Part shown: in pieces, positions 8,281 through 16,524 of the stretch
Position numbering within the stretch: the stretch's first letter is position 1
Layout: each line of letters starts with the position of its first letter
DNA from: Actinomycetales bacterium
GTDB taxonomy: Bacteria > Actinomycetota > Actinomycetes > Actinomycetales > Kineosporiaceae
Assembly (NCBI GenBank): GCA_012719445.1
Contig: JAAYAH010000149.1
Span: forward strand, 1 to 64,000
Length of the DNA: 64,000 bases
Direction: 5' to 3'
Position numbers and translations under genes: made by a program
Notes under the pieces: model-generated
What the model saw: only the letters and a program-made list of their open reading frames with translations
The model's database searches: none
Told to the model about the DNA's origin: nothing

Positions 8281-10469
8281 GTGCCTCACTGCGCCCGCGC
8301 CGGGTCGCCGCGATGCTGCTGGCCCTCGGCGCGGTCCTGCTGTGCGGCGTCGCCCTGCCGGCCCCGGCCGTGGCCATCCCGCTGCCGGGGGTGGACTGCA
8401 CCGAGGCTCCGACCCCCGAGGTGCCCGGGCGCGGAGTGGTCGGCTTCTTCGAGCCGCCCCCCGACTCCCCGCCCCCGGTGGCGGACCCGTTCGCCGACAA
8501 GCCGACGACGTCCATCCACGAGCAGTACGGCTACGCCGGGCTGCGCTGGAACACCTACGACCTGGGCTGCGGCCCGGACATGGCCAGGGCCCCCGACGCC
8601 CCGGTCGGCACGTCCATCGCCAACTGGATCATGACGGTCCCCAAGGCGGCCATCGCCGCGACCGGAGCCCTGCTGTCCGCCGCGTACCAACCGGAGTTCC
8701 TCGGGGTCTTCGACCCTCTCATCGCACGGGTGGTCGACACCCTGCGTCACTCGGTCTTCGAGCAGTGGCTCGGGCTGACCGTCGCGGCGCTGGGGTTCCT
8801 GCTCATCTGGCGGGCCCGGCAGGCGTCGCTGTCCAGCTCGGCCGGGGCGATCGGCTGGGCGCTGCTCGTCATGGTCATCGCCACCGTGATCTTCCGGTGG
8901 CCGCTGGTCGCGGGCAACGCCGCCGACCAGACGGTGACCTCGGTGATGTCGACCGTCACCGGAGCCCTCAACCAGGACAACGACGCCGACGGCGGCTCCC
9001 CCGGCCAGCAGGCCACCGCCAACCTGCACCACTCGCTGCTCTACCAGGCCTGGCTCGGCGGGATCTTCGGCGACTCCAACTCCGCCGTGGCCAGGAAGTA
9101 CGGCCCGGCCATCTTCGACTCCCAAGCCCTGACCTGGCGCGAGGCGGAGATCATGCGCCAGGACCCGGAACGCGGGAAGGACATCGTCCAGGCCAAGAAG
9201 GACAAGTTCGAGGCCACCGCCGCGAAGGTCAAGGCCGAGGACCCCGACGCCTACGAGTACCTCGTCGGCCGGCGGTCCGACGCCCGGGTCGGCTACGCCC
9301 TGCTGTCCCTGCTGGGGACCCTGTGCGCCATCCCGTTCCTGCTCATCTCCGCCCTGCTCGTGCTCGGGGCGCTGGTCATCGTGCGGCTCGGCGTGATGAT
9401 GTTCCCGGTGTTCGCCACCCTCGGATTGTTCGCACCGATGCGTGGTCTGGTCATCGGACTCGGCAACACGGTCGCGGCGGCAATGATCAACTCTCTGGTG
9501 TTCGGCCTCGGCACGGCAGTGATGATCAAGAGCATCGGCGTGATCATGTCGCCGGAGACCGGCCTCGCGCCATGGCTCGTCGTCGCGCTCATGCTGCTGC
9601 TGACCCTCGTCATGTGGTACGCGCTCAAGCCGTTCCGGCGACTGACCCAGATGGTCGGCGCCCGGCACAACGTCTTCTCCGACGCCGCGGGCGGCCTCGG
9701 CACGGCGGGCCGGGACACCGCCCGCGGCGGCAGGCGGCTGGTGACCGCGGGCCTGGGGTCCTTCCTCGGCAACACGGCGGCCCGCAAGGTGGCCGAGGAG
9801 GACACCGACGGGAGACGCCTGGTCCCGGCGAGGGCCGAGGCCGAGGGCACGTTCGTCCTCCCCCGGCCGGTCACCGCCCGCAAGGCGCGCCCGGCAGGTT
9901 CCGGTGGTCCCGCGGGGGGTCCCGTGGAAGGCGCTGCGGCCACGGCGGGCGGGCCGGGTGCCCCGGCAGCGGCGGCAGGGATCGCCCTCGGCGGGGCGGC
10001 GGCGGGTGCTGCCGCCGCGGCCGGTCCCGGCGGTCCCGGAGGGCCGGTGTCCGGCGGCCCGCGTGAGACCGGTGAGTCCCGGTCGGCGCGCACCGAGCGG
10101 ACCGGTGTCCACGTGTCCGGCGTCGACCGCTCGGGCGTCGACCACTCCGGCGTCGACCGTTCCGGTGGGGAACGGATCGACACCGAACGGTCCGGCACCC
10201 GGCGGTCCGGGGGCGAGCGCCCCGTTCCGGAGCGGGACGGCGGAGAGGTGTTCGTCCCCAGTCGGGGGCGGACGGCTCCCGACGCCGGCCTCGATCCGGG
10301 GGCACCCACCTACCACCCCGGTGGCAGGGAGAGCGGTGACCGGTCCTGGCATCCGGCGGCGACCGTCGACCAGATCCCGCGTCCGGTCGAACCCGAGGCC
10401 GTCGGCGGTGAGCAGGTGTACGTGATCTACCGCCCGGACGCGGGCGCCGAGGAGTCGAGTGGTGGCTGA
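8277..10469 (+). CDS. VirB6/TrbL-like polytopic membrane protein with repetitive tail
   Basis: 730 residues; ATGA overlap with the VirB4 gene. It has an N-terminal signal sequence (AAMLLALGAVLLCGVALPAP), a short outer segment, then hydrophobic helices at about 150-225 and 335-455, as in TrbL/VirB6 channel proteins. After residue about 470 a 260-residue hydrophilic tail begins. It is rich in Gly/Ala/Pro, then in short repeats of the form VDRSG/VDHSG/GERSG. In Gram-positive systems the VirB6-like protein forms the membrane pore beside VirB4. The tail repeats are encoded by imperfect direct DNA repeats near 10130-10220 and probably vary in length among strains. Confidence 0.85.
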   Translation: MSASLRPRRVAAMLLALGAVLLCGVALPAPAVAIPLPGVDCTEAPTPEVPGRGVVGFFEPPPDSPPPVADPFADKPTTSIHEQYGYAGLRWNTYDLGCGPDMARAPDAPVGTSIANWIMTVPKAAIAATGALLSAAYQPEFLGVFDPLIARVVDTLRHSVFEQWLGLTVAALGFLLIWRARQASLSSSAGAIGWALLVMVIATVIFRWPLVAGNAADQTVTSVMSTVTGALNQDNDADGGSPGQQATANLHHSLLYQAWLGGIFGDSNSAVARKYGPAIFDSQALTWREAEIMRQDPERGKDIVQAKKDKFEATAAKVKAEDPDAYEYLVGRRSDARVGYALLSLLGTLCAIPFLLISALLVLGALVIVRLGVMMFPVFATLGLFAPMRGLVIGLGNTVAAAMINSLVFGLGTAVMIKSIGVIMSPETGLAPWLVVALMLLLTLVMWYALKPFRRLTQMVGARHNVFSDAAGGLGTAGRDTARGGRRLVTAGLGSFLGNTAARKVAEEDTDGRRLVPARAEAEGTFVLPRPVTARKARPAGSGGPAGGPVEGAAATAGGPGAPAAAAGIALGGAAAGAAAAAGPGGPGGPVSGGPRETGESRSARTERTGVHVSGVDRSGVDHSGVDRSGGERIDTERSGTRRSGGERPVPERDGGEVFVPSRGRTAPDAGLDPGAPTYHPGGRESGDRSWHPAATVDQIPRPVEPEAVGGEQVYVIYRPDAGAEESSGG

Positions 10470-11049
10470 GTTCGTCGCCTGGGCCTGCCGGTCCCCACAG
10501 CGGTTGCTGACGGTCCTCGCCGTCACGCTCATCGCCGTCCTCGGGATCGGCACCCTGGTCGTCGACCACCTGTCCGACGAGACCCCCGGCACCACCACGA
10601 CCACACCGACGGTGAGCGCCGAGGTGCCCGACGCCGCACCCTTCGTGCGGACCGCGGTCGAGTTCGCCCGGCTGTGGGCCTCCCCGGAGTCCGGGCAGAG
10701 CCTGGAGCAGTGGCACGCCCGGCTCGCCCCGATGGTGACCGAGGACCTGGCGGCCGGGCTGCGGCTCACCGACCTGGCCAACCTGCCGGGCGGCGAGCCG
10801 GGCACGACCCCGACGGTGCGCTTCGTCTCCGGGGCGTCCGCCCTGGTGGCTGTCCCGCTCACCACGGGCACCACCGTCCTCGTCACCGTCGTCGACACCA
10901 GCGCCGGCTCGGCTGACGGTGACCTGGGCCCCGGCGCCGGAGCCGATCCCGGCGGGACGGCCGACCCCTCCGCGACCCAGGGTTCACCGACCGGCGTGTG
11001 GAAGGTCTCCGACGTCCAGCCCGACCGCGGGGACTACGGGTCGCCATGA
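10462..11049 (+). CDS. VirB8/TcpC-like protein
   Basis: 195 residues from GTG 10462; an adjacent GTG at 10459 is also possible, with GAGGAG at 10449-10454. The start overlaps the end of the VirB6-like gene. A single membrane helix (about 14-35, LLTVLAVTLIAVLGIGTLVV) is followed by a Thr-rich linker. A globular outer domain follows (about 55-190, beginning around FVRTAVEFARLWAS), with the helix-plus-sheet pattern of NTF2-fold VirB8/TcpC proteins. Such proteins are bitopic assembly factors of the secretion channel. Identification is by topology, domain size and gene order; no catalytic residues are expected. Confidence 0.75.
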   Translation: MAEFVAWACRSPQRLLTVLAVTLIAVLGIGTLVVDHLSDETPGTTTTTPTVSAEVPDAAPFVRTAVEFARLWASPESGQSLEQWHARLAPMVTEDLAAGLRLTDLANLPGGEPGTTPTVRFVSGASALVAVPLTTGTTVLVTVVDTSAGSADGDLGPGAGADPGGTADPSATQGSPTGVWKVSDVQPDRGDYGSP

Positions 11050-12059
11050 GCCGCCGCTGGGTGCGCCTCCTCGCTGCGACCCCCTTCGTCCTGGGGGCAG
11101 AAGTGATCACGGTGGTCGCCCTGTTCGCCGGCTCGACGACCACGTCCTCCGTCGACGACGGCACCGGCCTCGACGCCTGCACGGTCGAGTTGAGCGGCGT
11201 CGGACCGGCGACGAAGCTGGACCGGGAACAGCTGGAGAACGCGCGCACCATCATCCGGGTCGGCTCCACCATGGGGATCCCCCGGCAGGGGATCGTCATC
11301 GCCCTCGCCACGGCGATGCAGGAGTCCGGGCTGCGCAACCTCGACTACGGTCACGCGGACAGCGTCGGCCTGTTCCAGCAGCGCCCGTCGCAGGGCTGGG
11401 GGTCGATCGAGCAGCTCACCGACCCGGAGACCTCCGCACGGAAGTTCTACGCCGCCCTGCTCCAGGTCCGGGGCTGGTCCGACCTCGCGGTCACGGTTGC
11501 GGCGCAGAGCGTCCAGCGCTCCGCCTTCCCCGACGCCTACGCGAAGTGGGAGCCGCTGGCGGTCAAGCTCGCCGGGGGGTCGTCGGTGACCTGCGCGCAG
11601 ACCCTCGCCGTCACCCTGCCCGACGGTGCCGTCGGTGACATGCTGCAGGTCGCCCTCGCCCAGCAGGGCGACCCCTACGTCTGGGGCGCCACCGGCCCGG
11701 ACGCCTTCGACTGCTCCGGGCTCATCGTCTACGCCTGGCGACGGGCCGGGTACGCGCTGAGCGTCAGGGTCGCCGACGATATGTACCGGTCGGCCATGCC
11801 GGTCGCGGCGGGCAGCGAGCGACCGGGAGACCTGATCTTCACCGCCTTCGGGACCCGGGTGCCCGGTGCGGGACACGTGATGCTCGTCGTGCACCGGGGC
11901 TGGGCCGTCGAGGCGCCGAGGGCTGGGCTCGACGTCCGGCTGCGTCGGTACGACCCGATGAACCCGGCGCTGAGGTTCGGCCGGCTCACCTCCTCCGTCC
12001 TGCAGCCGCTGTCCCGCCGCCCGGCAGCGACCGGCGAATCGCCGGAACCGGTGCGGTGA
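11046..12059 (+). CDS. Bifunctional cell-wall hydrolase: lysozyme-like plus NlpC/P60
   Basis: 337 residues; ATGA overlap with the previous gene. A signal anchor (about 8-28) is followed by a transglycosylase-like region with Glu93 in AMQESGLRNL and the downstream SVGLFQQRPSQGWG motif. A C-terminal NlpC/P60 endopeptidase has Cys223 in DAFDCSGLIVYAWR and His277 in AGHVMLVV. The protein would cut both glycan strands and stem peptides outside the membrane. It matches the VirB1-like hydrolases that open peptidoglycan for Gram-positive conjugation machines. Its place at the end of the VirB3-VirB4-VirB6-VirB8 series supports a secretion role over general growth. Confidence 0.93.
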   Translation: MSRRWVRLLAATPFVLGAEVITVVALFAGSTTTSSVDDGTGLDACTVELSGVGPATKLDREQLENARTIIRVGSTMGIPRQGIVIALATAMQESGLRNLDYGHADSVGLFQQRPSQGWGSIEQLTDPETSARKFYAALLQVRGWSDLAVTVAAQSVQRSAFPDAYAKWEPLAVKLAGGSSVTCAQTLAVTLPDGAVGDMLQVALAQQGDPYVWGATGPDAFDCSGLIVYAWRRAGYALSVRVADDMYRSAMPVAAGSERPGDLIFTAFGTRVPGAGHVMLVVHRGWAVEAPRAGLDVRLRRYDPMNPALRFGRLTSSVLQPLSRRPAATGESPEPVR

Positions 12060-12196
12060 CGGGCCGACACCGGGTCGCCGGGACACAATGACCTGCGACG
12101 GTCCCGCCGCGAACCCTCCGTCGGTCCCGGGGTGGTCGCCCCTGCGCGAGACCGTTCCCACGATCGCGAGGCCGTTGGTACGACGAGGAGGAACCC

Positions 12197-12469
12197 GTGA
12201 CCGACGAGTCCCTCCCCTTCCTCGGGGAGCCCCCGACCCGACGCCCACAACGCGCCGGTGACGTCCCGGCCCTCCGCGGGAAGCGGGTGATCCTGTCCCG
12301 TCCCGACGGCTTCATCTACGACATCCGGGCGATCAGCGAGGTCTATACCGACGAGGGCGGCAAGCAGCGCGTCGACGTGTGCAGCGAGCAGGCCTACTAC
12401 CGATGGATGCTCAACGACATCCGGCCGGACACCCAGGCCTACCCGGTGTCCCTGGTCTGGGTGGAGTGA
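12197..12469 (+). CDS. Small conserved-looking protein of unknown function
   Basis: 90 residues from a GTG at 12197 with a strong GAGGAGGAA site. I recognise no family. The sequence is soluble, with a Pro/Arg-rich N-terminus and a compact C-terminal part containing LSRPDGFIYDIRAISEVY, a single Cys (VDVCSEQ) and a Trp/Tyr-rich end (YYRWML, SLVWVE). It follows the hydrolase gene by 137 bp on the same strand and may be the last gene of the secretion-like operon. A role as accessory factor or substrate is only a guess from position. Confidence 0.7.
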   Translation: MTDESLPFLGEPPTRRPQRAGDVPALRGKRVILSRPDGFIYDIRAISEVYTDEGGKQRVDVCSEQAYYRWMLNDIRPDTQAYPVSLVWVE

Positions 12470-12911
12470 GGTCCGGCCGGTGGCCGTGCCGGTTAGGTGC
12501 CGGCAGGAGAGATCAGCGGGGGTTGACTCGCCGGCCTGTCGCCACATTCCGTACCGGGTCGCTCACCGGCTGACGTGAGTTCCGGGTCATCCGTTCCGCC
12601 GCGCCTCGGGCTCACCCGGGAAGGCGTCCCTACGGGGAGGACTCGACGAGCCTCCGGACCCGCGCGAGCCCGTCTCGTGCGTCGACTCCTCCCCGGGGGA
12701 ACGAAGCCACGGCTCGGCTGCGGCGCTGCCTCGACGGACGGTTCCTCCCCGTACGGACGGAGACAGCGGGTGATCGGTAGGCGGGCGGCTCGGAGGTCGG
12801 GCGCTCCGGCAGCGGTCTGCCCGGTCTGCCGTCACCCGGGACAGCCGTCACCCGGGACAATCGTCAGCCGGAGCAACGGCCCAGAGGAGCGACGGCCCAC
12901 CGGAGCAGCCG
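12470..12911. other. Convergent intergenic region with a tandem 16-mer
   Basis: About 440 bp lie between the plus-strand secretion operon and the minus-strand gene ending at 12912. No coding frame is convincing. A perfect tandem 16-bp repeat, GCCGTCACCCGGGACA, occupies 12828-12843 and 12844-12859. A related CGTCAGCCGGAGCA follows. I see no clear terminator hairpin. Confidence 0.45.
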
Positions 12912-15653
12912 TCAGCCGGGCGGCAGGACCGACCGCCACCAGCGCCGCAACCGCCGGCGCCGCAGCAGCCCCAGCCGTTCACCACCCGTCCCGAGCTCGC
13001 GGGCCAGCCGGTCGAACAGCTCCGCGACATCCCGTCGCGGCCGGTGCCCCAACCCGCGCCGCAGGACGGCCCGGCCTACGTCCGCGGCCCCGACCGTCTC
13101 GGCGAGCGCCGGGGGCAGCACCACCCGGGTCAGCGAGGCGCGACCCGGCACTCCCGCGAGGGTCTCCCGGAGGCAGTGGACCACCAGCGCGTCCCGGAAC
13201 ACCCCGCTCTCCGGGTCCCGGAACAGCTCCTCGAACAGGTCCAGGGCCGGCTCCAGCCCGACCTCGACGGCCCTCCTGGCGACATCGAGGAAGATCCCCG
13301 GCTGCCGGGGACAGCGCCCGCGCAGGGCGGCCGCATGCCCCGGCGGGACCGCGTCTCCGCAGGCGAGGGTGACCTGGAGGCCGGCGACGAGAAGGTGGGC
13401 GCCGATCCGGGGCCGGTCGGCCACGGCCAGGCGATCCCACACCGAGGCCCCGACGCCGAGCACGTCGATCGCCCGTTCCGGCAGGCATCCCTCCGCGAGG
13501 TACCACCCGGCGGCGACCTCGGCCAGCACGTCGAGCATCGCGGTCTCCGCCTCGGACAGCTCCGTCGGCCCCGGCCTGCCCCGCACGTCGCCCTTCGCCC
13601 GCCGGAGCACCGCCAGCGTCGCCCGCCCGTCCTCGGTGGGCGGTGCGGTGAGCAGGGTCGACATGAGGTACCGGGCCAGCCCCACGTCGAGCCCGTCACC
13701 GACGGTCTCGGCGATCCTCCGCAGCTCCTCGTGCCGCCACGGGATCGGACCCCTGACCATGGCGAGGGCCTCCCCCGCGCACTCCTGGGACGTGCGCTCC
13801 GTCCCCCAGTCCGATCCCGGTCGCAGCAGCACCGACGCGGCAAGGACCCGAAGCGCCAGGTCCGACTCCGGCCGACGGCCGCACCTGTCGACGACCGCCT
13901 CGGCGAGGATCGGGTCCCGGTCGAGACCGGGTTCGGGGCGATCCGACCGCTCCGCGAGCCGCCGCAGGCCCGACGGGGGGGCGAGCAGCTCCAGCACCCC
14001 GGTGTCGAGGCGACTGCCGGGCAGCCCGGGCAGGCTCTCCATCCGACGGCGCGTCGCGGGCAGAACGAGATAGGTGAGGGTGCGCGGGTCCAGTTCCCCG
14101 ACGAGCCGGGCCGCCGGGCCGCCGACGGGTCCGACGAGCAGGTCCGCGATCCGCTCCGCGACCGGCACCGTGTCCTTGAGGACGACGACGGGGCCACGGA
14201 CGACGTGCTCGAGACGGACCAGGAGGTCGACGAGTCGCAGGGACCGGACGGTGTACCGGACGGCGTCCGGCCGGGCCTGCCCGCTGTCGGCCGGGAGCGT
14301 CCTGCTGTCGGGATCGGGGGCGGTGGAGGGCCCGGCTCCTGGTTCCCCGTCCGCGGTGCCGGGACGGTGTTCGCCCAGCAACCGTTCGAGGGCCACCTGG
14401 CCGTACCCGCGCAGGGTCGCGCAGACCGCCCGGCCGGCGGGGAAGGGCGCCGGGAGGGGAACGCCGGCTGGCCGGAGCAACCACTCCTCGTCCCGGACGG
14501 CGAGCTCGACGTAGCGGGCGACCGCCGCCTCGAGCAGGCAGCCGCCCGGCTCCTGCTCCGGGCCACCGCTCTCACCCGGCACCTCGTCGCCGGCTCGCCC
14601 GGCGCCTCCCGCTTCGCCGACCGTCGGGTCCGGGTGGGACACCGGGTCCGTGCGGGACGTCGGGTGCGTGCGGGCCGCCGGGGCGGAGGGCCGGTCGGCA
14701 CCCGTCGCCGGGGCCGCCGTGTCCAGCAGCGCCCAGACCTCCGCCGCCGTCGACCCGAGGCAGCCGAGGAGGGCGGGCAGGAGCGGACGGATGATTCCCT
14801 CCGGCAGGCACGTCGTGGTCAGGGTCTCCCGGAGCAGGATCGCGGCGGCGACCCTGCGGCACTCCCGTGACGCGGGCCGGAGCAGGTGGACGAGAGCGAG
14901 CGGCCAGACCGGATCGGCGGGAACCGTTGCTCCCACCATCCGGCACACCCGGGACAGCTCGGTGAGCCTGCCGAGCAGGCCGGAGGTGCCGTAGGAGCAG
15001 GCCTCGGCCGCCAGCACCGACCAGGCGGTGACCGGGACGGACCATCCCGACCGGGTGGTCCACGTTCCGCCGATCCGACCTCGTGCGGCACCGGCCGCGG
15101 TGTCGGATCGCGCGGCCCCTGCCGCGGTGTCCAGGAGCAGCAGGCCGGCCTCGGCGGCGGTGACGGCGTCGGGGCCCTGCAGGTCCTCCACCGGGACAAG
15201 GTGCAGGTGCGCCCGCCGTCGCCGGGCGAGCACATCAGCGAGCCGCACCTCCGGCCGGATGCTGATCGACCTGGCCGTGTCCGGCCCGGCGAAGGCCCGG
15301 ACGGCTCCGACCCAGACCGCGCCCTCCTCCCGGTCCGTGACCCCGAGGACGACCGAGGGGCCGCCGGCCAGGGCGTCGACGATGGCGTCGAGGAGACAGC
15401 CCAGCACCTCGACGCGGGTCCCCGAACCGTCGAGCAGGGCGTCGGCGACCGCTCTCCTGCCGGCGCCGCGCTCCACCCGCGGGACGGCACCACCGGCCCG
15501 GGCACCGACGGGGTGATCCCGACGGTGTCCGTCCCGGCCACCGGTCGGGGTGTCGACGGAGATGGTCGGGGGGTGGTCGACGGACAGGTCGGCGGCGACG
15601 ACCGAGACCCGGGGGGCGTCGTCCACGCTCCGGTCGGTCGATTCCGCCGTCAC
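12912..15653 (-). CDS. Large soluble protein, tentatively GTPase-associated protein 1-like
   Basis: 913 residues from a GTG at 15653, preferred over an upstream TTG (15698) because AGGGGG lies 9 nt before it. No enzyme motif is visible. The N-terminal third contains VEVLGCLLDAIVDALAG, a block around AVWVGAVRAFAGPDTARS, and GTWTTRSGWSVPVTAWSVLA. These resemble the middle region of actinobacterial GTPase-associated protein 1, which normally sits in multi-gene GTPase clusters. The rest is Leu/Ala/Arg-rich helical sequence with a hydrophilic Asp/Pro insert near 360-420. No GTPase gene is adjacent, so it is either an orphan or misassigned. The gene is certain; the family is not. Confidence 0.75.
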   Translation of the reverse strand: MTAESTDRSVDDAPRVSVVAADLSVDHPPTISVDTPTGGRDGHRRDHPVGARAGGAVPRVERGAGRRAVADALLDGSGTRVEVLGCLLDAIVDALAGGPSVVLGVTDREEGAVWVGAVRAFAGPDTARSISIRPEVRLADVLARRRRAHLHLVPVEDLQGPDAVTAAEAGLLLLDTAAGAARSDTAAGAARGRIGGTWTTRSGWSVPVTAWSVLAAEACSYGTSGLLGRLTELSRVCRMVGATVPADPVWPLALVHLLRPASRECRRVAAAILLRETLTTTCLPEGIIRPLLPALLGCLGSTAAEVWALLDTAAPATGADRPSAPAARTHPTSRTDPVSHPDPTVGEAGGAGRAGDEVPGESGGPEQEPGGCLLEAAVARYVELAVRDEEWLLRPAGVPLPAPFPAGRAVCATLRGYGQVALERLLGEHRPGTADGEPGAGPSTAPDPDSRTLPADSGQARPDAVRYTVRSLRLVDLLVRLEHVVRGPVVVLKDTVPVAERIADLLVGPVGGPAARLVGELDPRTLTYLVLPATRRRMESLPGLPGSRLDTGVLELLAPPSGLRRLAERSDRPEPGLDRDPILAEAVVDRCGRRPESDLALRVLAASVLLRPGSDWGTERTSQECAGEALAMVRGPIPWRHEELRRIAETVGDGLDVGLARYLMSTLLTAPPTEDGRATLAVLRRAKGDVRGRPGPTELSEAETAMLDVLAEVAAGWYLAEGCLPERAIDVLGVGASVWDRLAVADRPRIGAHLLVAGLQVTLACGDAVPPGHAAALRGRCPRQPGIFLDVARRAVEVGLEPALDLFEELFRDPESGVFRDALVVHCLRETLAGVPGRASLTRVVLPPALAETVGAADVGRAVLRRGLGHRPRRDVAELFDRLARELGTGGERLGLLRRRRLRRWWRSVLPPG

Positions 15654-16524
15654 TGCCTCGAACCCCCTGCGCGCCGCTGTTCCCGTTCGCCTCGACAACG
15701 ACGGCCCCGGACAGATCTCCAGCAGGTACCACGATGAATACCCAACGTGACAACAGTATCACCGCTGAGTAACCACCCCAGCCGGGGCCGGAACGCCGGG
15801 AAACCGCGGGGTGACCTGCGGCAGGACCGCTCCCGCCGGTGGCCGGCGTCGTGGGGTCCCCGGTGTCACAGGGTCGGTCGCCCCGGCGGCGCGGGGCGGA
15901 ACACCTCGGCCGACATTGTGACGAGCATTCCTGGAATCGATACCGCGGGGCGGCGGGACACCTGCCGGGGATTCGGGTACGGCCCTCCCGGGGATCCTGT
16001 CGACGACTCGGGTACGGCCGGAGGAGATACGGCTCGGCACACCACGTCGACGTACGGCGAACACCCCGGGGGACGGCGCGGGAACCGTTGGTGCACCCCT
16101 GCGGGTTCCGGCGCCGACTCGTCCGGACAGCCACCGGTGATTGCCACCAGGAATGCCGACCGATGGCACCCGAGAACCCGCACCGAGCCCGCGCGGAATG
16201 CACGCCGACCCCCCGCCGAACCCGCGGCCCGCACCCGGTGCCGTCCGGAGAGGCCCACTCCACCAGGCATGTCTCCCCCACCGTCGCGATCCGCCCTTCG
16301 TCCTCCCATGCCTCCGAGGGGATCTCGCCCGTCCGGCGGGAACGATGACGGTCACTGTTCACGGCCCTCTCGGCACGGGCGGTGACCCCCGAGTTCCTTT
16401 ACCATCACGAGACATCGGGGTTCTTCCCCGGAAAGAAACGGGGAGGTATCTTCCGGTCGTGGGCGCGGGTGTGCGTTCCACCCGCAGCACCCGGACGGCG
16501 CTCCGAGCCCCGTGGATCGGTCTC
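15654..16524. other. Divergent intergenic region with a hairpin
   Basis: About 870 bp between two divergent genes. The sequence next to 15653 is relatively AT-rich (around 15730-15775) and probably holds the minus-strand promoter. A hairpin with stem CGGGG/CCCCG lies near 16413-16427, and GGGAGG follows at 16441-16446. The latter could serve an alternative GTG start (16459) of the FG-GAP gene. No gene is supported in the remainder. Confidence 0.35.

Noticed and set aside
13044-14870. Plus-strand 608-residue frame opposite the 913-residue gene
   Set aside because: It is rich in Arg, Pro, Gln and His with no motif; the minus-strand frame has hydrophobic periodicity and a Shine-Dalgarno site.
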